A stretch of 64,000 nucleotides of DNA from an uncultured Acidimicrobiales bacterium (GTDB lineage: Bacteria > Actinomycetota > Acidimicrobiia > Acidimicrobiales > SZUA-35), in assembly GCA_938021675.1 (NCBI GenBank), contig CALIFY010000020.1:1-64000 (forward strand), in the 5' to 3' direction. Numbering within the stretch: the first letter of the stretch is position 1; every line of letters starts with the position of its first letter. Both the position numbers and the translations under genes were made by a program. Under the pieces are notes generated by a model. That model was not told where the DNA came from and did no database searches. It worked only from the letters and a program-made list of their open reading frames with translations. Of the stretch, positions 37,609 to 47,285 are shown piece after piece.

Positions 37609-38493
37609 CTATAGGGCGGCGACGATCTCAGCCATGAGCTCGCCAGCCTCGGTCGGGTTATCGCCCACCTTCACGCCGGCGTCGGTGAGCGCTTCCATCT
37701 TAGCTTTCGCCGTTCCCTTCCCTCCAGAAACGATGGCGCCGGCGTGGCCCATCTTCTTGCCCGGAGGAGCGGTGACCCCGGCGATGTAGCTCGACACCGG
37801 TTTCGTCATGTTGGCCTTGATGAATTCGGCTGCCTCTTCTTCGGCGGAGCCGCCAATCTCACCGATCATCATGACCGCCTTGGTGTCGGGGTCGGCCTCG
37901 AAGGCAGCCAGGCAGTCGATGAAACTCGTGCCGGGGACCGGGTCGCCGCCGATGCCGACACAGGTGGTGACGCCAATATCCTTCTGTTTCAATTCGTAGA
38001 GCGCCTGGTAGGTCAGGGTGCCCGACCGGCTCACGATGCCGACGGGGCCACCGGCCTTCGCTATGTGGCCAGCCGTGATGCCGATATTGGCCTTGCCGGG
38101 GCTGATGATGCCAGGGCAGTTCGGGCCGAGCAGCTGCGTGTTGGGATGGTCGGCCTTTAGCTTGTTGTAGAAGTACGCCTCATCGTGGGCCGGCACCCCT
38201 TCGGTGATGGCCACGATGAACTCGATCCCGGCCTCCGCCGCTTCGAGAACGGCGCCCTTCACCCCGGGAGCGGGGATGAAAATACAGCTGGCGGTCGCTC
38301 CCGTGGCCTCCATGGCTTCGGCCACGGTGGCATAAATGGGAATGCCTTCGACGTCGGTACCGGCCTTTTTCGGATTGGTCCCGGCGACGACTTTGGTGCC
38401 GTACTCCTGGTTGAGAAGGCCGTAGTAGCGGCCTTGCGAACCGGTCAGGCCCTGATAGATGACTTTGGTGTTCTCGTCAACAAAGATGCTCAT
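37609..38493 (-). CDS. sucD: Succinyl-CoA synthetase alpha subunit
   Basis: The 294-residue alpha subunit carries the CoA-binding Rossmann domain ([20 protein letters not shown]) and the ligase domain. The active His is in [13 protein letters not shown]-preceded [26 protein letters not shown]-like [14 protein letters not shown] is also present. With sucC (10 bases upstream) it makes succinate and ATP/GTP from succinyl-CoA, feeding sdhCAB in the same window. Confidence 0.95.
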   Translation of the reverse strand: MSIFVDENTKVIYQGLTGSQGRYYGLLNQEYGTKVVAGTNPKKAGTDVEGIPIYATVAEAMEATGATASCIFIPAPGVKGAVLEAAEAGIEFIVAITEGVPAHDEAYFYNKLKADHPNTQLLGPNCPGIISPGKANIGITAGHIAKAGGPVGIVSRSGTLTYQALYELKQKDIGVTTCVGIGGDPVPGTSFIDCLAAFEADPDTKAVMMIGEIGGSAEEEAAEFIKANMTKPVSSYIAGVTAPPGKKMGHAGAIVSGGKGTAKAKMEALTDAGVKVGDNPTEAGELMAEIVAAL

Positions 38494-38502
38494 GGTCTCT
38501 CC

Positions 38503-39657
38503 TCAGTTCGCGTCGCCGGTGGCGGCCAATGCAACAGCCCGGCGGGCGGCGTCGAGCATCGTCGATTCCATCATCAACTGTTCGTTCAGGTGGGGTTCCA
38601 AGATCGCTCGGCCCTCGTTGGCGTTCGTTCCGTCGAGACGAATCACGATGGGTGAACTGATTGATACCCGCTTCATCGCTTCGATAATCCCGTTCGCCAC
38701 TTCTTCACCTCGGGTGATGCCACCGAAGATATTGATGAAGATGGACTTGACCGCCGTGTCGTTGTTGATGACTTCGAGTGCGCCGGCCATCACATCGGCG
38801 TTCGCCCCTCCCCCGATGTCGAGGAAGTTTGCCGGTGATCCACCGACCTGATTCACGACGTCCACGGTACTCATGGCCAAACCGGCGCCGTTGGCGATCA
38901 CACCGACCGAGCCGTCCAGACCAACGTATTGCAGCCCCTTGGCATGTGCCGCCTCTTCCCGCTCATCGCGGGGCTGAGTGGCGTCGTATTGTTCGTAGTC
39001 GGGATGCTCGAACGTGGCGTTGCCGTCGAGGCTGACCTTAGCGTCGAGAGCATGAACTTCGCCGGTCGGCTTCAAGATGAGCGGGTTGATCTCCACCAGG
39101 TCGGCGTCGCCTTCGACGTAGGCCGTGTACAGCTTGGTCAGAATGTCTACCGCGCCTTCGGTGGCCGCTGGATTGAGGTTTGCCGCCTCCACCCAGGCCC
39201 GGCAGGCGTCTGGCGTCAAACCGACGACGGGGTCGATGTGAATCTTGGCGATGGCTTCCGGATTGGACTCGGCCACCGACTCGATCTCTACGCCGCCCTC
39301 GGCGCTGAGCATCCCAAGGTGCTGTTTCGCCGAACGGTCGAGGGTGAAGCTGGCGTAGTACTCCTCGGCGATATCGGAGGCGTTCTCGATCCAGATCGTG
39401 TTGACGATGTGGCCTTTGATGTCGAGGCCGAGGATGTTGGCGGCATGGGTGCGGCATTCATCGGCATTCTCGGCCAGTTTGACCCCACCGGCTTTCCCCC
39501 GGCCTCCGGTGTGTACCTGGGCCTTGACGACGACCGGGTACCCGACGCGGTCGGCGATGGCCACCGCTTCGTCGACGGTGCCCGTGGCCTCTCCGGCCGA
39601 CACCGGAATGCCGTAGCTGGCAAAAAACTGCTTGCCCTGGTATTCGAGTAGATCCAC
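38503..39657 (-). CDS. sucC: Succinyl-CoA synthetase beta subunit
   Basis: The 384-residue beta subunit has an ATP-grasp N-terminal half (MDLLEYQGKQFFASYGIPVS, VVVKAQVHTGGRGKAGGVKL) and a C-terminal CoA-ligase part (FLDIGGGANADVMAGAL, NIFGGITRGEEVANGI). The GTG start at 39657 has GGAAGGGG upstream. It is followed by sucD at 10 bases and probably co-transcribed with the amidase. The upstream gap of 169 bases is divergent to a small membrane protein gene. Confidence 0.95.
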   Translation of the reverse strand: MDLLEYQGKQFFASYGIPVSAGEATGTVDEAVAIADRVGYPVVVKAQVHTGGRGKAGGVKLAENADECRTHAANILGLDIKGHIVNTIWIENASDIAEEYYASFTLDRSAKQHLGMLSAEGGVEIESVAESNPEAIAKIHIDPVVGLTPDACRAWVEAANLNPAATEGAVDILTKLYTAYVEGDADLVEINPLILKPTGEVHALDAKVSLDGNATFEHPDYEQYDATQPRDEREEAAHAKGLQYVGLDGSVGVIANGAGLAMSTVDVVNQVGGSPANFLDIGGGANADVMAGALEVINNDTAVKSIFINIFGGITRGEEVANGIIEAMKRVSISSPIVIRLDGTNANEGRAILEPHLNEQLMMESTMLDAARRAVALAATGDAN

Positions 39658-39826
39658 GAGTGCCCCTTCCGGCTCCTGCTGCGATCTGACCGCTGACCAC
39701 CGAGTTGATCAATGAGATGACGGCCGATGCTGCGATACTAGGGGTGGATCCGCTTCGTTCCCGACGTTCGGCACGTGGTGATGAGGCGATGCCCCCAGTT
39801 TCCCAACTTTTCGAGAGGCGCGGCCA

Positions 39827-40303
39827 ATGCCCGTTGCACAAGGATCTCGGACTCCGGCCCGTCAAGCGCTCGTCGTTGGCGCCGCCGCTGTCCTCGGCGT
39901 GGTAGCTGTAGTCTTCCTCGTTTCGAGAGCAGATCAGCTAGCCGGCGATGGCGAGGCAGAAGTAGACCTCGCCGATGCAACTTTTACGATCGGCCAAGCC
40001 GAAGAGGTGGCCGAAGTCATTCGCTCCGGCCAGCCGATTCTGCTTCCGGACGCGGCACGGGGCGACCGGGAAGTGTGGATCAACCACCAGGGTGACGACG
40101 CCAACGTCGGTTGGGTGGCGTTCGCCGCCCGGGCCGATGGTGCGCCCCGTGATTGTGTCGTCCAATGGGATCCGGACGCCGATTCGTTCGTCGATACCTG
40201 TGATGACACCGTGTATCCAGATGACGGTGATGGCCTCGAACAATACGAGGTATCGGTGAGCCCCGAGGGAAGTCTCGTTATCGATCTGGACTCCACCAGT
40301 TAA
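39827..40303 (+). CDS. Small membrane-anchored protein, Rieske-like without cluster ligands
   Basis: The 158-residue protein has an N-terminal transmembrane helix (ALVVGAAAVLGVVAVVFLVS) and an exported domain. It includes DCVVQWDPDADSFVDTCDDTVYPDDGDGLEQYEV, which resembles the shape of Rieske-like domains where the Cys-His pairs are not conserved. Two Cys could form a disulfide. It starts at ATG 39827 with GAGAGG upstream. Function unknown; it precedes the phosphoesterase gene by 26 bases. Confidence 0.7.
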   Translation: MPVAQGSRTPARQALVVGAAAVLGVVAVVFLVSRADQLAGDGEAEVDLADATFTIGQAEEVAEVIRSGQPILLPDAARGDREVWINHQGDDANVGWVAFAARADGAPRDCVVQWDPDADSFVDTCDDTVYPDDGDGLEQYEVSVSPEGSLVIDLDSTS

Positions 40304-40329
40304 CCAGCGAAGCCGAGGGGACCCAGCAC

Positions 40330-41121
40330 GTGTTACTGGCACAGATAACCGACACACACATCGTCGATCCGGCAACCGATGCCGAGCTGTTCGTCGACAA
40401 CAACCAACGATTGGCGTTGGCTGTGGCTCGGCTGAACGCCGAGACGATCCGTCCCGAAGCCGTCCTCGCCACCGGAGATTTGACCGAGAACGGCACGGTC
40501 GCTGAAATGAGGGCGCTGGCCGAACTCCTCGATCCGCTGAACATCCCGGTGCTGGCCCTTCCCGGTAACCACGACAGGCGATCCACGTTTCGGGACACCT
40601 TCCACATGCCCTGGGCAACCGACGACGGCCACCTCGGTTGGGTCGTCGATCTCAGCGAACTACGGGTAATCGGGCTTGACACGGTGGTGCCGGACAGCGA
40701 TCGGGGCCTTCTCGACGCGGAACGCAGCCGGTGGTTAGCCGACGCCCTCGACGAGGCGGGAGATCGCCCGACGGCGATCGCCATGCACCATCCACCGTTC
40801 CACAGCGGAATCCATTGGATGGACGCCATGCCGCTCGACGGTATGGACACCTTCAGCCAGATCGTGGCGGGACGCAAGAACCTGACCCGGATCTTCTGCG
40901 GTCACCTCCATCGGCCGCTCGTCTCAACCGTCGGCGGGGTCACAACCACGGTCGGCATCTCGACGGTCGTGCACGTGGAACTCAACCTGGATCCGGCGGC
41001 GCCGGTCGAGCTGATCCGCGACCCGGTCGGATACCAACTGCACCGCTTCGATGGCACCCATTGGGTGACCCACACCCGGTACATCGACACCGGCGAAGTC
41101 CCGATCCGGCCGTCTTCGTAG
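40330..41121 (+). CDS. Metallophosphoesterase (3',5'-cAMP phosphodiesterase CpdA-like)
   Basis: This 263-residue calcineurin-like enzyme shows the metal ligands in order: QITDTHI, ATGDLTENG, LPGNHDRRSTF, AMHHPPFHSG, and FCGHLHRPLVS. This matches class III cyclic nucleotide phosphodiesterases such as CpdA and Rv0805, although the substrate cannot be fixed from sequence. The GTG 40330 start is placed 26 bases after the small membrane protein gene. It is followed by a GGDEF-EAL gene, so two nucleotide second-messenger genes are adjacent. Confidence 0.88.
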   Translation: MLLAQITDTHIVDPATDAELFVDNNQRLALAVARLNAETIRPEAVLATGDLTENGTVAEMRALAELLDPLNIPVLALPGNHDRRSTFRDTFHMPWATDDGHLGWVVDLSELRVIGLDTVVPDSDRGLLDAERSRWLADALDEAGDRPTAIAMHHPPFHSGIHWMDAMPLDGMDTFSQIVAGRKNLTRIFCGHLHRPLVSTVGGVTTTVGISTVVHVELNLDPAAPVELIRDPVGYQLHRFDGTHWVTHTRYIDTGEVPIRPSS

Positions 41122-41160
41122 CCCCTTGGAGCGCGAGGAGAACTCCTAAGGCAAACGATC

Positions 41161-43002
41161 GTGGTCGCCGATACGTGGAAGGTGGATTGGGATCGTCTTG
41201 ATCGTGTGCAGTTCCCCATCGGGTTCCTTGAGGATCTCGCCGCGGCCGGATCCTTGCGTGGCGTCATGGACGTTGCGGCGTCATGGCTGCTGCTGATCGT
41301 CGAGGCCGACCGGGCCAGCATCGCCTTGTTGGACGACGACAAGAAGAACCTCTCGGTGTTCTCGTTGGGCGGCAACGAAGCCATTCCACTCGAAACGAAA
41401 GTACCGATGGTCAACACGCTGGTCGGCGAGGCCGTAGCCCGGCGAGACACGCTCTACACCCCGGACCTCGCTGCCAGTGACCGGCTCGACGCCGTCAAGT
41501 TGGTTCAAGGAGGACTTTCCTCTTCGCTGAGCGTGCCGCTGATCAGCTCAGGCCGTACCTACGGGTCTGTCAACGTAGGGAGCGCAAACATCGATGCCTT
41601 TTCTACCGACGACAGTCGGAACCTCTCTGGTCTAGGTGGGCTTGTCGCCTCGTATCTGCGAGTTCACTCCCAGGTCGAACGAGAGCAAGATTTGGCTCGG
41701 ACCGATGAGCTGACCGGCCTCCTCAGCCGACGGGCCATCATCGGTAAGGTCCGAACCAGGTTGCGGACGGCAGACCTGTGCCCCACCGCTCTGCTTTTCG
41801 TCGACCTGGACGGATTCAAGCTCATCAACGATGCTTATGGTCACATCGCCGGCGACGTGGTTCTCCGCCATGTGGCCGAACGATTCACCCACGTGCTCCG
41901 CAACGACGACACTATCGGCCGGCTGGGAGGAGATGAGTTCCTCATCCTGCTCGGGCAGTCGAGTGACGAATCGGCAGCGCTCGGGGTGGCGAAACGACTT
42001 GTCGAGGTCTGCTCCCAGCCGGTATCGGTCGGGTCATCGACCGTCAGTGCCAGGGCCAGTATCGGCGTCGCCATCTCCACCGACAACAGCGACGCGGCCG
42101 AAAGTTTGCTCTCCGAGGCCGACCTGGCCATGTACCGGGCGAAACGCTCACGATCTCAAGTCGTACTGGCCGACGCTTCGGTACGACGGCACGCCGACCT
42201 GGTGGCCGCGGTAGACCGTGACTTGGAACGAGCGTTGCAAGACGGCGGGCTCAGTTTTCACTATCAACCCGTCCGACGTCTCGACACGAACGAGATCTTG
42301 GGTTGCGAGGCGCTGGTCCGGTGGGTTCACCCCGTCCACGGATGGGTACCGGCCCAGATGCTGGTCGATCGGGTTGAGGCCAATGGTTTGACCGCGTCGT
42401 TTAGCCGGTGGTGTCTCGATCGAGCGGCACGAGATCTTTGTCAGCTCCGGAAACTGGACCCGACATGGCAGACAAAAACCTTCTCGCTCAACCTCAGCGC
42501 AACCCAGCTCGAATGGCCCGGCTACACAAAGGCTCACCTCGGCACCCTCGTCCAATACGGTCTCAAATCGAGCGACCTGGGAATCGAGCTCGTCGATTCG
42601 TGGACGGTGAAAGCGGGGAGCGTCGCCGAACAGACCCTGCAAGAACTCGGCTCTCACGGAATGCCTATCGGACTCGACGACTTTGGAACCGGCCACAACG
42701 TATTCAGCTATTTCAGTAGGTTTCCCGTCAAGTCGATCAAGGTCGACCGCAGTCTCATCGCGTCGATCGGCGAGAACGAAACCGCCCGCAAGGTAGTGGA
42801 CGGCCTGGTGCGCCTGGCCCGTGACCTGGACATCGAAGCGACGGCCGAGGGGATCGAACGGCCAGAACAAGTCGACATTTGCCGCCAGATCGGGATCAAT
42901 CGTGGCCAGGGTTACCTGTTGGCCTACCCCATGTCGATCGAGGAACTCATCGAACTCGACGAACTCGGCGAACTCGACGAAGAACCGGTGGCTAGCCGGT
43001 AG
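41161..43002 (+). CDS. GAF-GGDEF-EAL c-di-GMP turnover protein
   Basis: This is a 613-residue soluble protein. An N-terminal GAF sensor (about residues 25-165) is followed by a GGDEF domain with intact RLGGDEFLIL and an inhibitory-site RNDD five residues before it. A C-terminal EAL domain then has GCEALVRW, SLNLSATQL, LDDFGTGHNVFSYFSRFPVK and EATAEGIERPEQ. The catalytic Glu of EAL is present, but the second acidic motif reads ELVDS in place of ELTES, so phosphodiesterase activity may be reduced. A start (GTG) at 41161 leaves a 39-base gap after the phosphoesterase. It may link c-di-GMP to the pilus or polysaccharide loci (inference). Confidence 0.9.
   Translation: MVADTWKVDWDRLDRVQFPIGFLEDLAAAGSLRGVMDVAASWLLLIVEADRASIALLDDDKKNLSVFSLGGNEAIPLETKVPMVNTLVGEAVARRDTLYTPDLAASDRLDAVKLVQGGLSSSLSVPLISSGRTYGSVNVGSANIDAFSTDDSRNLSGLGGLVASYLRVHSQVEREQDLARTDELTGLLSRRAIIGKVRTRLRTADLCPTALLFVDLDGFKLINDAYGHIAGDVVLRHVAERFTHVLRNDDTIGRLGGDEFLILLGQSSDESAALGVAKRLVEVCSQPVSVGSSTVSARASIGVAISTDNSDAAESLLSEADLAMYRAKRSRSQVVLADASVRRHADLVAAVDRDLERALQDGGLSFHYQPVRRLDTNEILGCEALVRWVHPVHGWVPAQMLVDRVEANGLTASFSRWCLDRAARDLCQLRKLDPTWQTKTFSLNLSATQLEWPGYTKAHLGTLVQYGLKSSDLGIELVDSWTVKAGSVAEQTLQELGSHGMPIGLDDFGTGHNVFSYFSRFPVKSIKVDRSLIASIGENETARKVVDGLVRLARDLDIEATAEGIERPEQVDICRQIGINRGQGYLLAYPMSIEELIELDELGELDEEPVASR
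42943..42978. repeat. Four imperfect 9-bp repeats encoding an acidic C-terminal tail
   Basis: Units GAACTCATC, GAACTCGAC, GAACTCGGC and GAACTCGAC are in frame at the end of the GGDEF-EAL gene and encode ELIELDELGELD. Likely a slipped-strand expansion. Confidence 0.8.
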
Positions 43003-45240
43003 CTAGGACGCCTTTTCTAGTGGGGCCCAAGCTAAGAGCAGCGTTTTCTCTCCGACCCCGCCGAAGTTGACGATGACCTCGGTTTTGTCGCCGGTGCCCC
43101 GCCGTTCGAGTACGACACCTTCACCCCACTTTTTGTGGACGACGTCGTCGCCGATCTTTATACCGAGCCCCTCGGCTCCTGATGGGGTCGGGCCGCGGGG
43201 CTTGAGAGCGGTATCGACTATCCGGTCGCGGCCGCCGAACGACTTGGCGGTGCCGCTGGCCCCGAAAACCGATGTCTTCAGCCCTCGTTTCGACCCGCGG
43301 GAACCCTCGGCCTCGGTGATCAATTCGTCGGGGATCTCATCGAGGAAACGGCTCGGTGGGTTGTATTGGGTTTGGCCGAAGAGCATCCGAGCCCAAGCGT
43401 GGGTGAGGTAGAGACGCTCCTGAGCTCGAGTTATGCCGACGTAGGCCAGACGCCGCTCTTCTTCCATTTCGTCTGGGTCGGTCATGGACCGCATATGGGG
43501 GAAAATGCCGTCCTCCATTCCCAACATGACTACCACCGGGAACTCAAGCCCTTTGGCGGCATGCATCGTCATGAGGGTGACGGCTGATTCGTCGCCGTCG
43601 ATCTGGTCGGAGTCGGTGACGAGGCTCACCTGTTCGAGGAACTCATCGACGGTTTCGAACTGATTCGCGGTGCCGATCAGCTCCTGTAGATTCTCCATGC
43701 GAGATTCGGCTTCGATCGAGCGTTCATCCTCTAGTTCGGCGACGTAGCCGGTGTCCCGCAGGATGGCTTCCATGGCGTGGCCCGGGCCCTTTTCAAGGTC
43801 CTGGCGGAAACTATCGAGCAGTTCGAGGAACGACGCGATGCCTTTCGCCGCCTTGCCGCTCACCCCGGCGTCTGCCGCTCGGCGGAGGCCATCGGTGAAA
43901 GTCATACCGTGCATACGAGCGAAGGCGTCGACCTTGCCGACCGAGGTGTCGCCGACCCCTCGCTTCGGGACGTTGATCACCCGTTTTACCGACACTTCAT
44001 CGGCCGGGTTTGCTGCGGCTTTCAGGTACGCGACCGCGTCTTTGACCTCACGGCGGTCATAGAACCGGGTGCCTCCGATGACCTTGTATGGGATGCCGAC
44101 CCGGAGGAAGTACTCCTCTAGCACCCGAGACTGGGCGTTGGTCCGGTAGAAGACGGCCATGTCACCCCACCGGTATTCGGCGGCGTCGTGAAGCTGGGCC
44201 AACTCCCCTGCCACGTACTGGCTCTCGTCGATCTCGTCGTCGGCGTGGAACCGAATGATCTTGTCGCCGTGGCCTTCGTCGGTCCACAGCGTTTTCGGTT
44301 TGCGGCTGAAGTTGTTGGCGATCACCGAGTTGGCGGCATCGAGGATCGTTTGGGTCGACCGGTAGTTCTGCTCGAGGAGGACGACGGTCGTGTCGGGGAA
44401 GGCGTCCTCAAACTGGATGATGTTGCGAATATCGGCGCCGCGGAACCGGTACACCGACTGGTCGGAATCGCCGACGACGGTCACCGCTCTGGTGGCCTCG
44501 GCCAGACGGACGACAAGTTCGTTCTGTACGCCGTTTGTGTCTTGGTATTCGTCGACCAGCAGGTGCCGGAACCGGTGCTGATATGAGGTAAGGGTCTCTG
44601 GGGATTCTCTGAAGAGGCGAACGACGTTCAATAGAAGGTCATCGAAGTCCATAGCCGACGACTGCTGGATTCGCTTCTGGTATTCGGTGTATACCTCGGC
44701 TGCTTTTCGCTCGATCGGATTGTTAGCCCGTTCGGCGAACTGAGCCGCTCGGTGGCCTTCGTTCTTTGCTGAGCTGATGACGTTGTGGATCGATCGAGGT
44801 TGGAACCGTTTGGGGTCGAGGCCCAGATCGCGGATCACGTACCCGACCAGTCGGACGGCGTCGGTCTGGTCGTAGATAGTAAAATTCGATGGGAAGTCGA
44901 GGACCTTCGCCTCTCGGCGCAGGATTCGGACGCATGCCGAGTGGAAGGTGCTGACCCACATTTTCTGAGCCACCGGGCCGACCAGTTCGGACACCCGGTG
45001 CTTCATCTCGTTGGCGGCCTTGTTGGTGAAGGTGATGGCCAAGATCTCGAACGGGGACAGGCCTTGGTCGATCAACCAGGCGATCCGCCGGGTCAAGACC
45101 CGTGTTTTGCCCGACCCGGCCCCGGCGACCACGAGCAACGGGCCGCCGTCGTGGGTCACCGCATCGAGCTGGGCCGGGTTTAAGCCATCGGAGATCGAAC
45201 CCAGCCGTGACGCTTCCGGGCCGGTCTGGGTGGTCGCCAT
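43003..45240 (-). CDS. pcrA: ATP-dependent DNA helicase, UvrD/PcrA type
   Basis: This 745-residue SF1 helicase has motif I VVAGAGSGKTRVLTRRI, Q-motif GLNPAQLDAV, DEYQDTNGVQ, VVGDSDQSVYRFRGAD, YRSTQTIL, TMHAAKGLEFPVV and VGITRAQERLYL. A C-terminal tail with KIGDDVVHKKWGEGVVLERR resembles the RNAP-binding Tudor-like end of PcrA/UvrD. It unwinds DNA in repair and at stalled transcription. It is convergent with the GGDEF-EAL gene with no gap between stops. Confidence 0.95.
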   Translation of the reverse strand: MATTQTGPEASRLGSISDGLNPAQLDAVTHDGGPLLVVAGAGSGKTRVLTRRIAWLIDQGLSPFEILAITFTNKAANEMKHRVSELVGPVAQKMWVSTFHSACVRILRREAKVLDFPSNFTIYDQTDAVRLVGYVIRDLGLDPKRFQPRSIHNVISSAKNEGHRAAQFAERANNPIERKAAEVYTEYQKRIQQSSAMDFDDLLLNVVRLFRESPETLTSYQHRFRHLLVDEYQDTNGVQNELVVRLAEATRAVTVVGDSDQSVYRFRGADIRNIIQFEDAFPDTTVVLLEQNYRSTQTILDAANSVIANNFSRKPKTLWTDEGHGDKIIRFHADDEIDESQYVAGELAQLHDAAEYRWGDMAVFYRTNAQSRVLEEYFLRVGIPYKVIGGTRFYDRREVKDAVAYLKAAANPADEVSVKRVINVPKRGVGDTSVGKVDAFARMHGMTFTDGLRRAADAGVSGKAAKGIASFLELLDSFRQDLEKGPGHAMEAILRDTGYVAELEDERSIEAESRMENLQELIGTANQFETVDEFLEQVSLVTDSDQIDGDESAVTLMTMHAAKGLEFPVVVMLGMEDGIFPHMRSMTDPDEMEEERRLAYVGITRAQERLYLTHAWARMLFGQTQYNPPSRFLDEIPDELITEAEGSRGSKRGLKTSVFGASGTAKSFGGRDRIVDTALKPRGPTPSGAEGLGIKIGDDVVHKKWGEGVVLERRGTGDKTEVIVNFGGVGEKTLLLAWAPLEKAS

Positions 45241-45328
45241 ATGACTACCCTACCCGAGGCCTTGGCCAGGCTCAGACACCTGTTCGATTCCTTGTTTTTC
45301 GGTTAGCTGAGGATGGTTTTCGGGTCGC

Positions 45329-45991
45329 TTACGATTTGGTCTTGGCGTACTCGATGACGCGGGCCATCACGTCCGCTCCGGCCTTGTCGACACTTCCGGC
45401 ATCGAAGGGAGGCTGGGGGTCGTACTCGACCATGAGCTGCATGGCTTTGGCTGCGGTCTCATCTACTAGGAGCTCCGACAGGCGGATAGCCATGTCGATT
45501 CCCGAACTCACCCCTGCGGCGGTGATGATGCGGTCATCGAGGTGTTCGACGACGCGGTCGCCAATCGGTTCGGCCCCCAATGCGGCAAGCGCGTCATAGG
45601 CGCCCCAGTGGGTGGTCGCTTTCTTGCCGTCGAGGAGGCCGGCTTTGGCCAACACCAACGAGCCGGTGCAGACCGATGTGGTGTACCGGGTGGTCGGGTG
45701 GACGGCGGCTATCCAACCGACGAGTGGATGATCGTCGTCTTGCACGATGGGCCGGGTTCCGACCCCGCCGGGGACGACGACAACGTCGGGTGACGGGACG
45801 TCGTCATAGATGGCGTCGGCGGTGAGGCCGAGGAAGCCGTTCTCGGTCCGGAACTCGCCGAGCCGTTCACCGACGAATGTTACCGTCGCTCCGGGGAGGC
45901 GCTGAAGTACCTCATATGGCCCGATTCCATCGAGCGCGGTCAAACGGTCGAAGATCGGGATAGCGATCTGAATGTCAGGTGTGTCGGTCAT
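45329..45991 (-). CDS. DJ-1/PfpI family protein (GATase1-like)
   Basis: The 220-residue protein has the class I GATase-like fold. The nucleophile elbow is SVCTGSLVLAKAG (Cys about residue 107), His is in KKATTHWGA, and VVVPGGVGTRP precedes them. It is a member of the PfpI/isonitrile hydratase-like group, with no clear substrate. The gene is just downstream of the GlxA-type regulator on the same strand with a 108-base gap. Start chosen at ATG 45991. Confidence 0.85.
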   Translation of the reverse strand: MTDTPDIQIAIPIFDRLTALDGIGPYEVLQRLPGATVTFVGERLGEFRTENGFLGLTADAIYDDVPSPDVVVVPGGVGTRPIVQDDDHPLVGWIAAVHPTTRYTTSVCTGSLVLAKAGLLDGKKATTHWGAYDALAALGAEPIGDRVVEHLDDRIITAAGVSSGIDMAIRLSELLVDETAAKAMQLMVEYDPQPPFDAGSVDKAGADVMARVIEYAKTKS

Positions 45992-46099
45992 GGGGTACTC
46001 GCTTCTCTCGGTGTCTCTGTGTGTCGGCCGGCTTGGCGTCGGTCGGCGTTGGCCCGTTTGTATCTGTTCGGGTTCGGGGCTGATCATCGTGCGTGCGGT

Positions 46100-47155
46100 T
46101 CAAGAGGCGGTTAAGGCGAACCGACGCCGGTACGTGTCTGGGGCAATACCAAGGTGGCGGTGGAAGACTCGCCTGAGTGTTTCGGCGGTGCCGAAGCCAG
46201 CCCGGCGAGCGATTTCGTCGAGGCTGACGGCGGTTTGCTCCAGCTCGGCGCGAGCGGTGGCGAGGCGAACTTGTTCTACAAACCTTGCGGGCGTGCAGTC
46301 CAGCTCTGCGGCGAACAAGCGACTGAGGTGTCGGCCCGACACACCGACGTGATCGGCAAGTCGTTCAACGGTGAGGTCGGCCGTTGGGTCCGCCGTCACC
46401 AGTTCCTGTGCCCGCCGCACCGGATCGGCCGTCGAGGTCGGGAACCACACCGGTGCCGCATACTGGGATTGGCCTCCCGGTCGCCGGAGGTGAATCACCA
46501 ACCACCGAGCCACGATCTGAGCCACCCGAGCGTCGTGATCTGCCTCGACCATGGCAAGCGCCAAATCCATTCCGGCCGTCACCCCGGCCGAACTCCAGAC
46601 ACGGCCGGAGCGGCAGTAGATAGCGTCGACATCGACGTCGATCTCCGGGTACTCCTGAGCCAAGCGATCACGCCGAGCCCAATGAGTCGTCACCGTGTGA
46701 CCATCGAGCAACCCAGCTTTTGCCGCCAGGAACGTACCGGTGCAAACCGTCGCCAGTCGGGTTGTTCGGCTGCCGACGTCTGCCACCCATGCAACCAACT
46801 CAGGATTTTCGGTCGCGCCGTCAACGCCACGGCCGCCAGCGATCATGAGCGTGTCGGGCGGTTTGGTTACGTCAAGCTCGTCGAGGGGTGTCGTAGCCAG
46901 GCCGAGGCCAGAGTCGGTCTCGATCGTCGTCCCGTCAAGCGAGACCAGGAGCTGTCGGTAACGAACTCGGTTTGGCTGTTGTTGTGATGGCTGCCGGGCC
47001 ACGACGTGATTGGCGGTCCCGAAGACCTCAAACGGCCCCACAGCATCCAACGCTTCGCAACGCCGATACACCAGGTGCCAGATCGCGTGTGTCGAGGTCG
47101 GTTCGGTCACCTCCTCATGATGGGAGCGAACCGCAGTGTCGTCAATGACACGCAA
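46100..47155 (-). CDS. GlxA-family transcriptional regulator (DJ-1/PfpI domain plus AraC helix-turn-helix)
   Basis: The 351-residue regulator has an N-terminal GATase1-like domain (WHLVYRRCEALDAVGPFEVFG, VCTGTFLAAKAGLLDGHTVTTHW with Cys) and a C-terminal AraC-type double HTH (TVERLADHVGVSGRHLSRLF ... SLDEIARRAGFGTAETLRRVF). The Cys-containing elbow may be sensory and not catalytic. The start is uncertain: TTG 47155 or GTG 47110, the latter having AGGAGG touching it. It probably controls the neighbouring PfpI gene. Confidence 0.86.
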   Translation of the reverse strand: MRVIDDTAVRSHHEEVTEPTSTHAIWHLVYRRCEALDAVGPFEVFGTANHVVARQPSQQQPNRVRYRQLLVSLDGTTIETDSGLGLATTPLDELDVTKPPDTLMIAGGRGVDGATENPELVAWVADVGSRTTRLATVCTGTFLAAKAGLLDGHTVTTHWARRDRLAQEYPEIDVDVDAIYCRSGRVWSSAGVTAGMDLALAMVEADHDARVAQIVARWLVIHLRRPGGQSQYAAPVWFPTSTADPVRRAQELVTADPTADLTVERLADHVGVSGRHLSRLFAAELDCTPARFVEQVRLATARAELEQTAVSLDEIARRAGFGTAETLRRVFHRHLGIAPDTYRRRFALTAS

Positions 47156-47273
47156 CCCACGAATTCGGACATCGCTCCGGACAGGGATTGTGAGGTCGAA
47201 CGGCTACAACGACGACGGCCATAGACAATCAGCTAAGGTCTACCTGCCCAGATAATGACAGCACCACAATGGT

Positions 47274-47279
47274 TACAAT
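47274..47279 (+). promoter_or_regulatory. -10-like element TACAAT, possible leaderless promoter
   Basis: TACAAT lies 6 bases before the ATG of the nucleotidyltransferase gene, which would make the transcript start coincide with the ATG. No good -35 is seen. This would be the first promoter of the lasso-type cluster. Confidence 0.4.
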
Positions 47280-47285
47280 CGCCAT

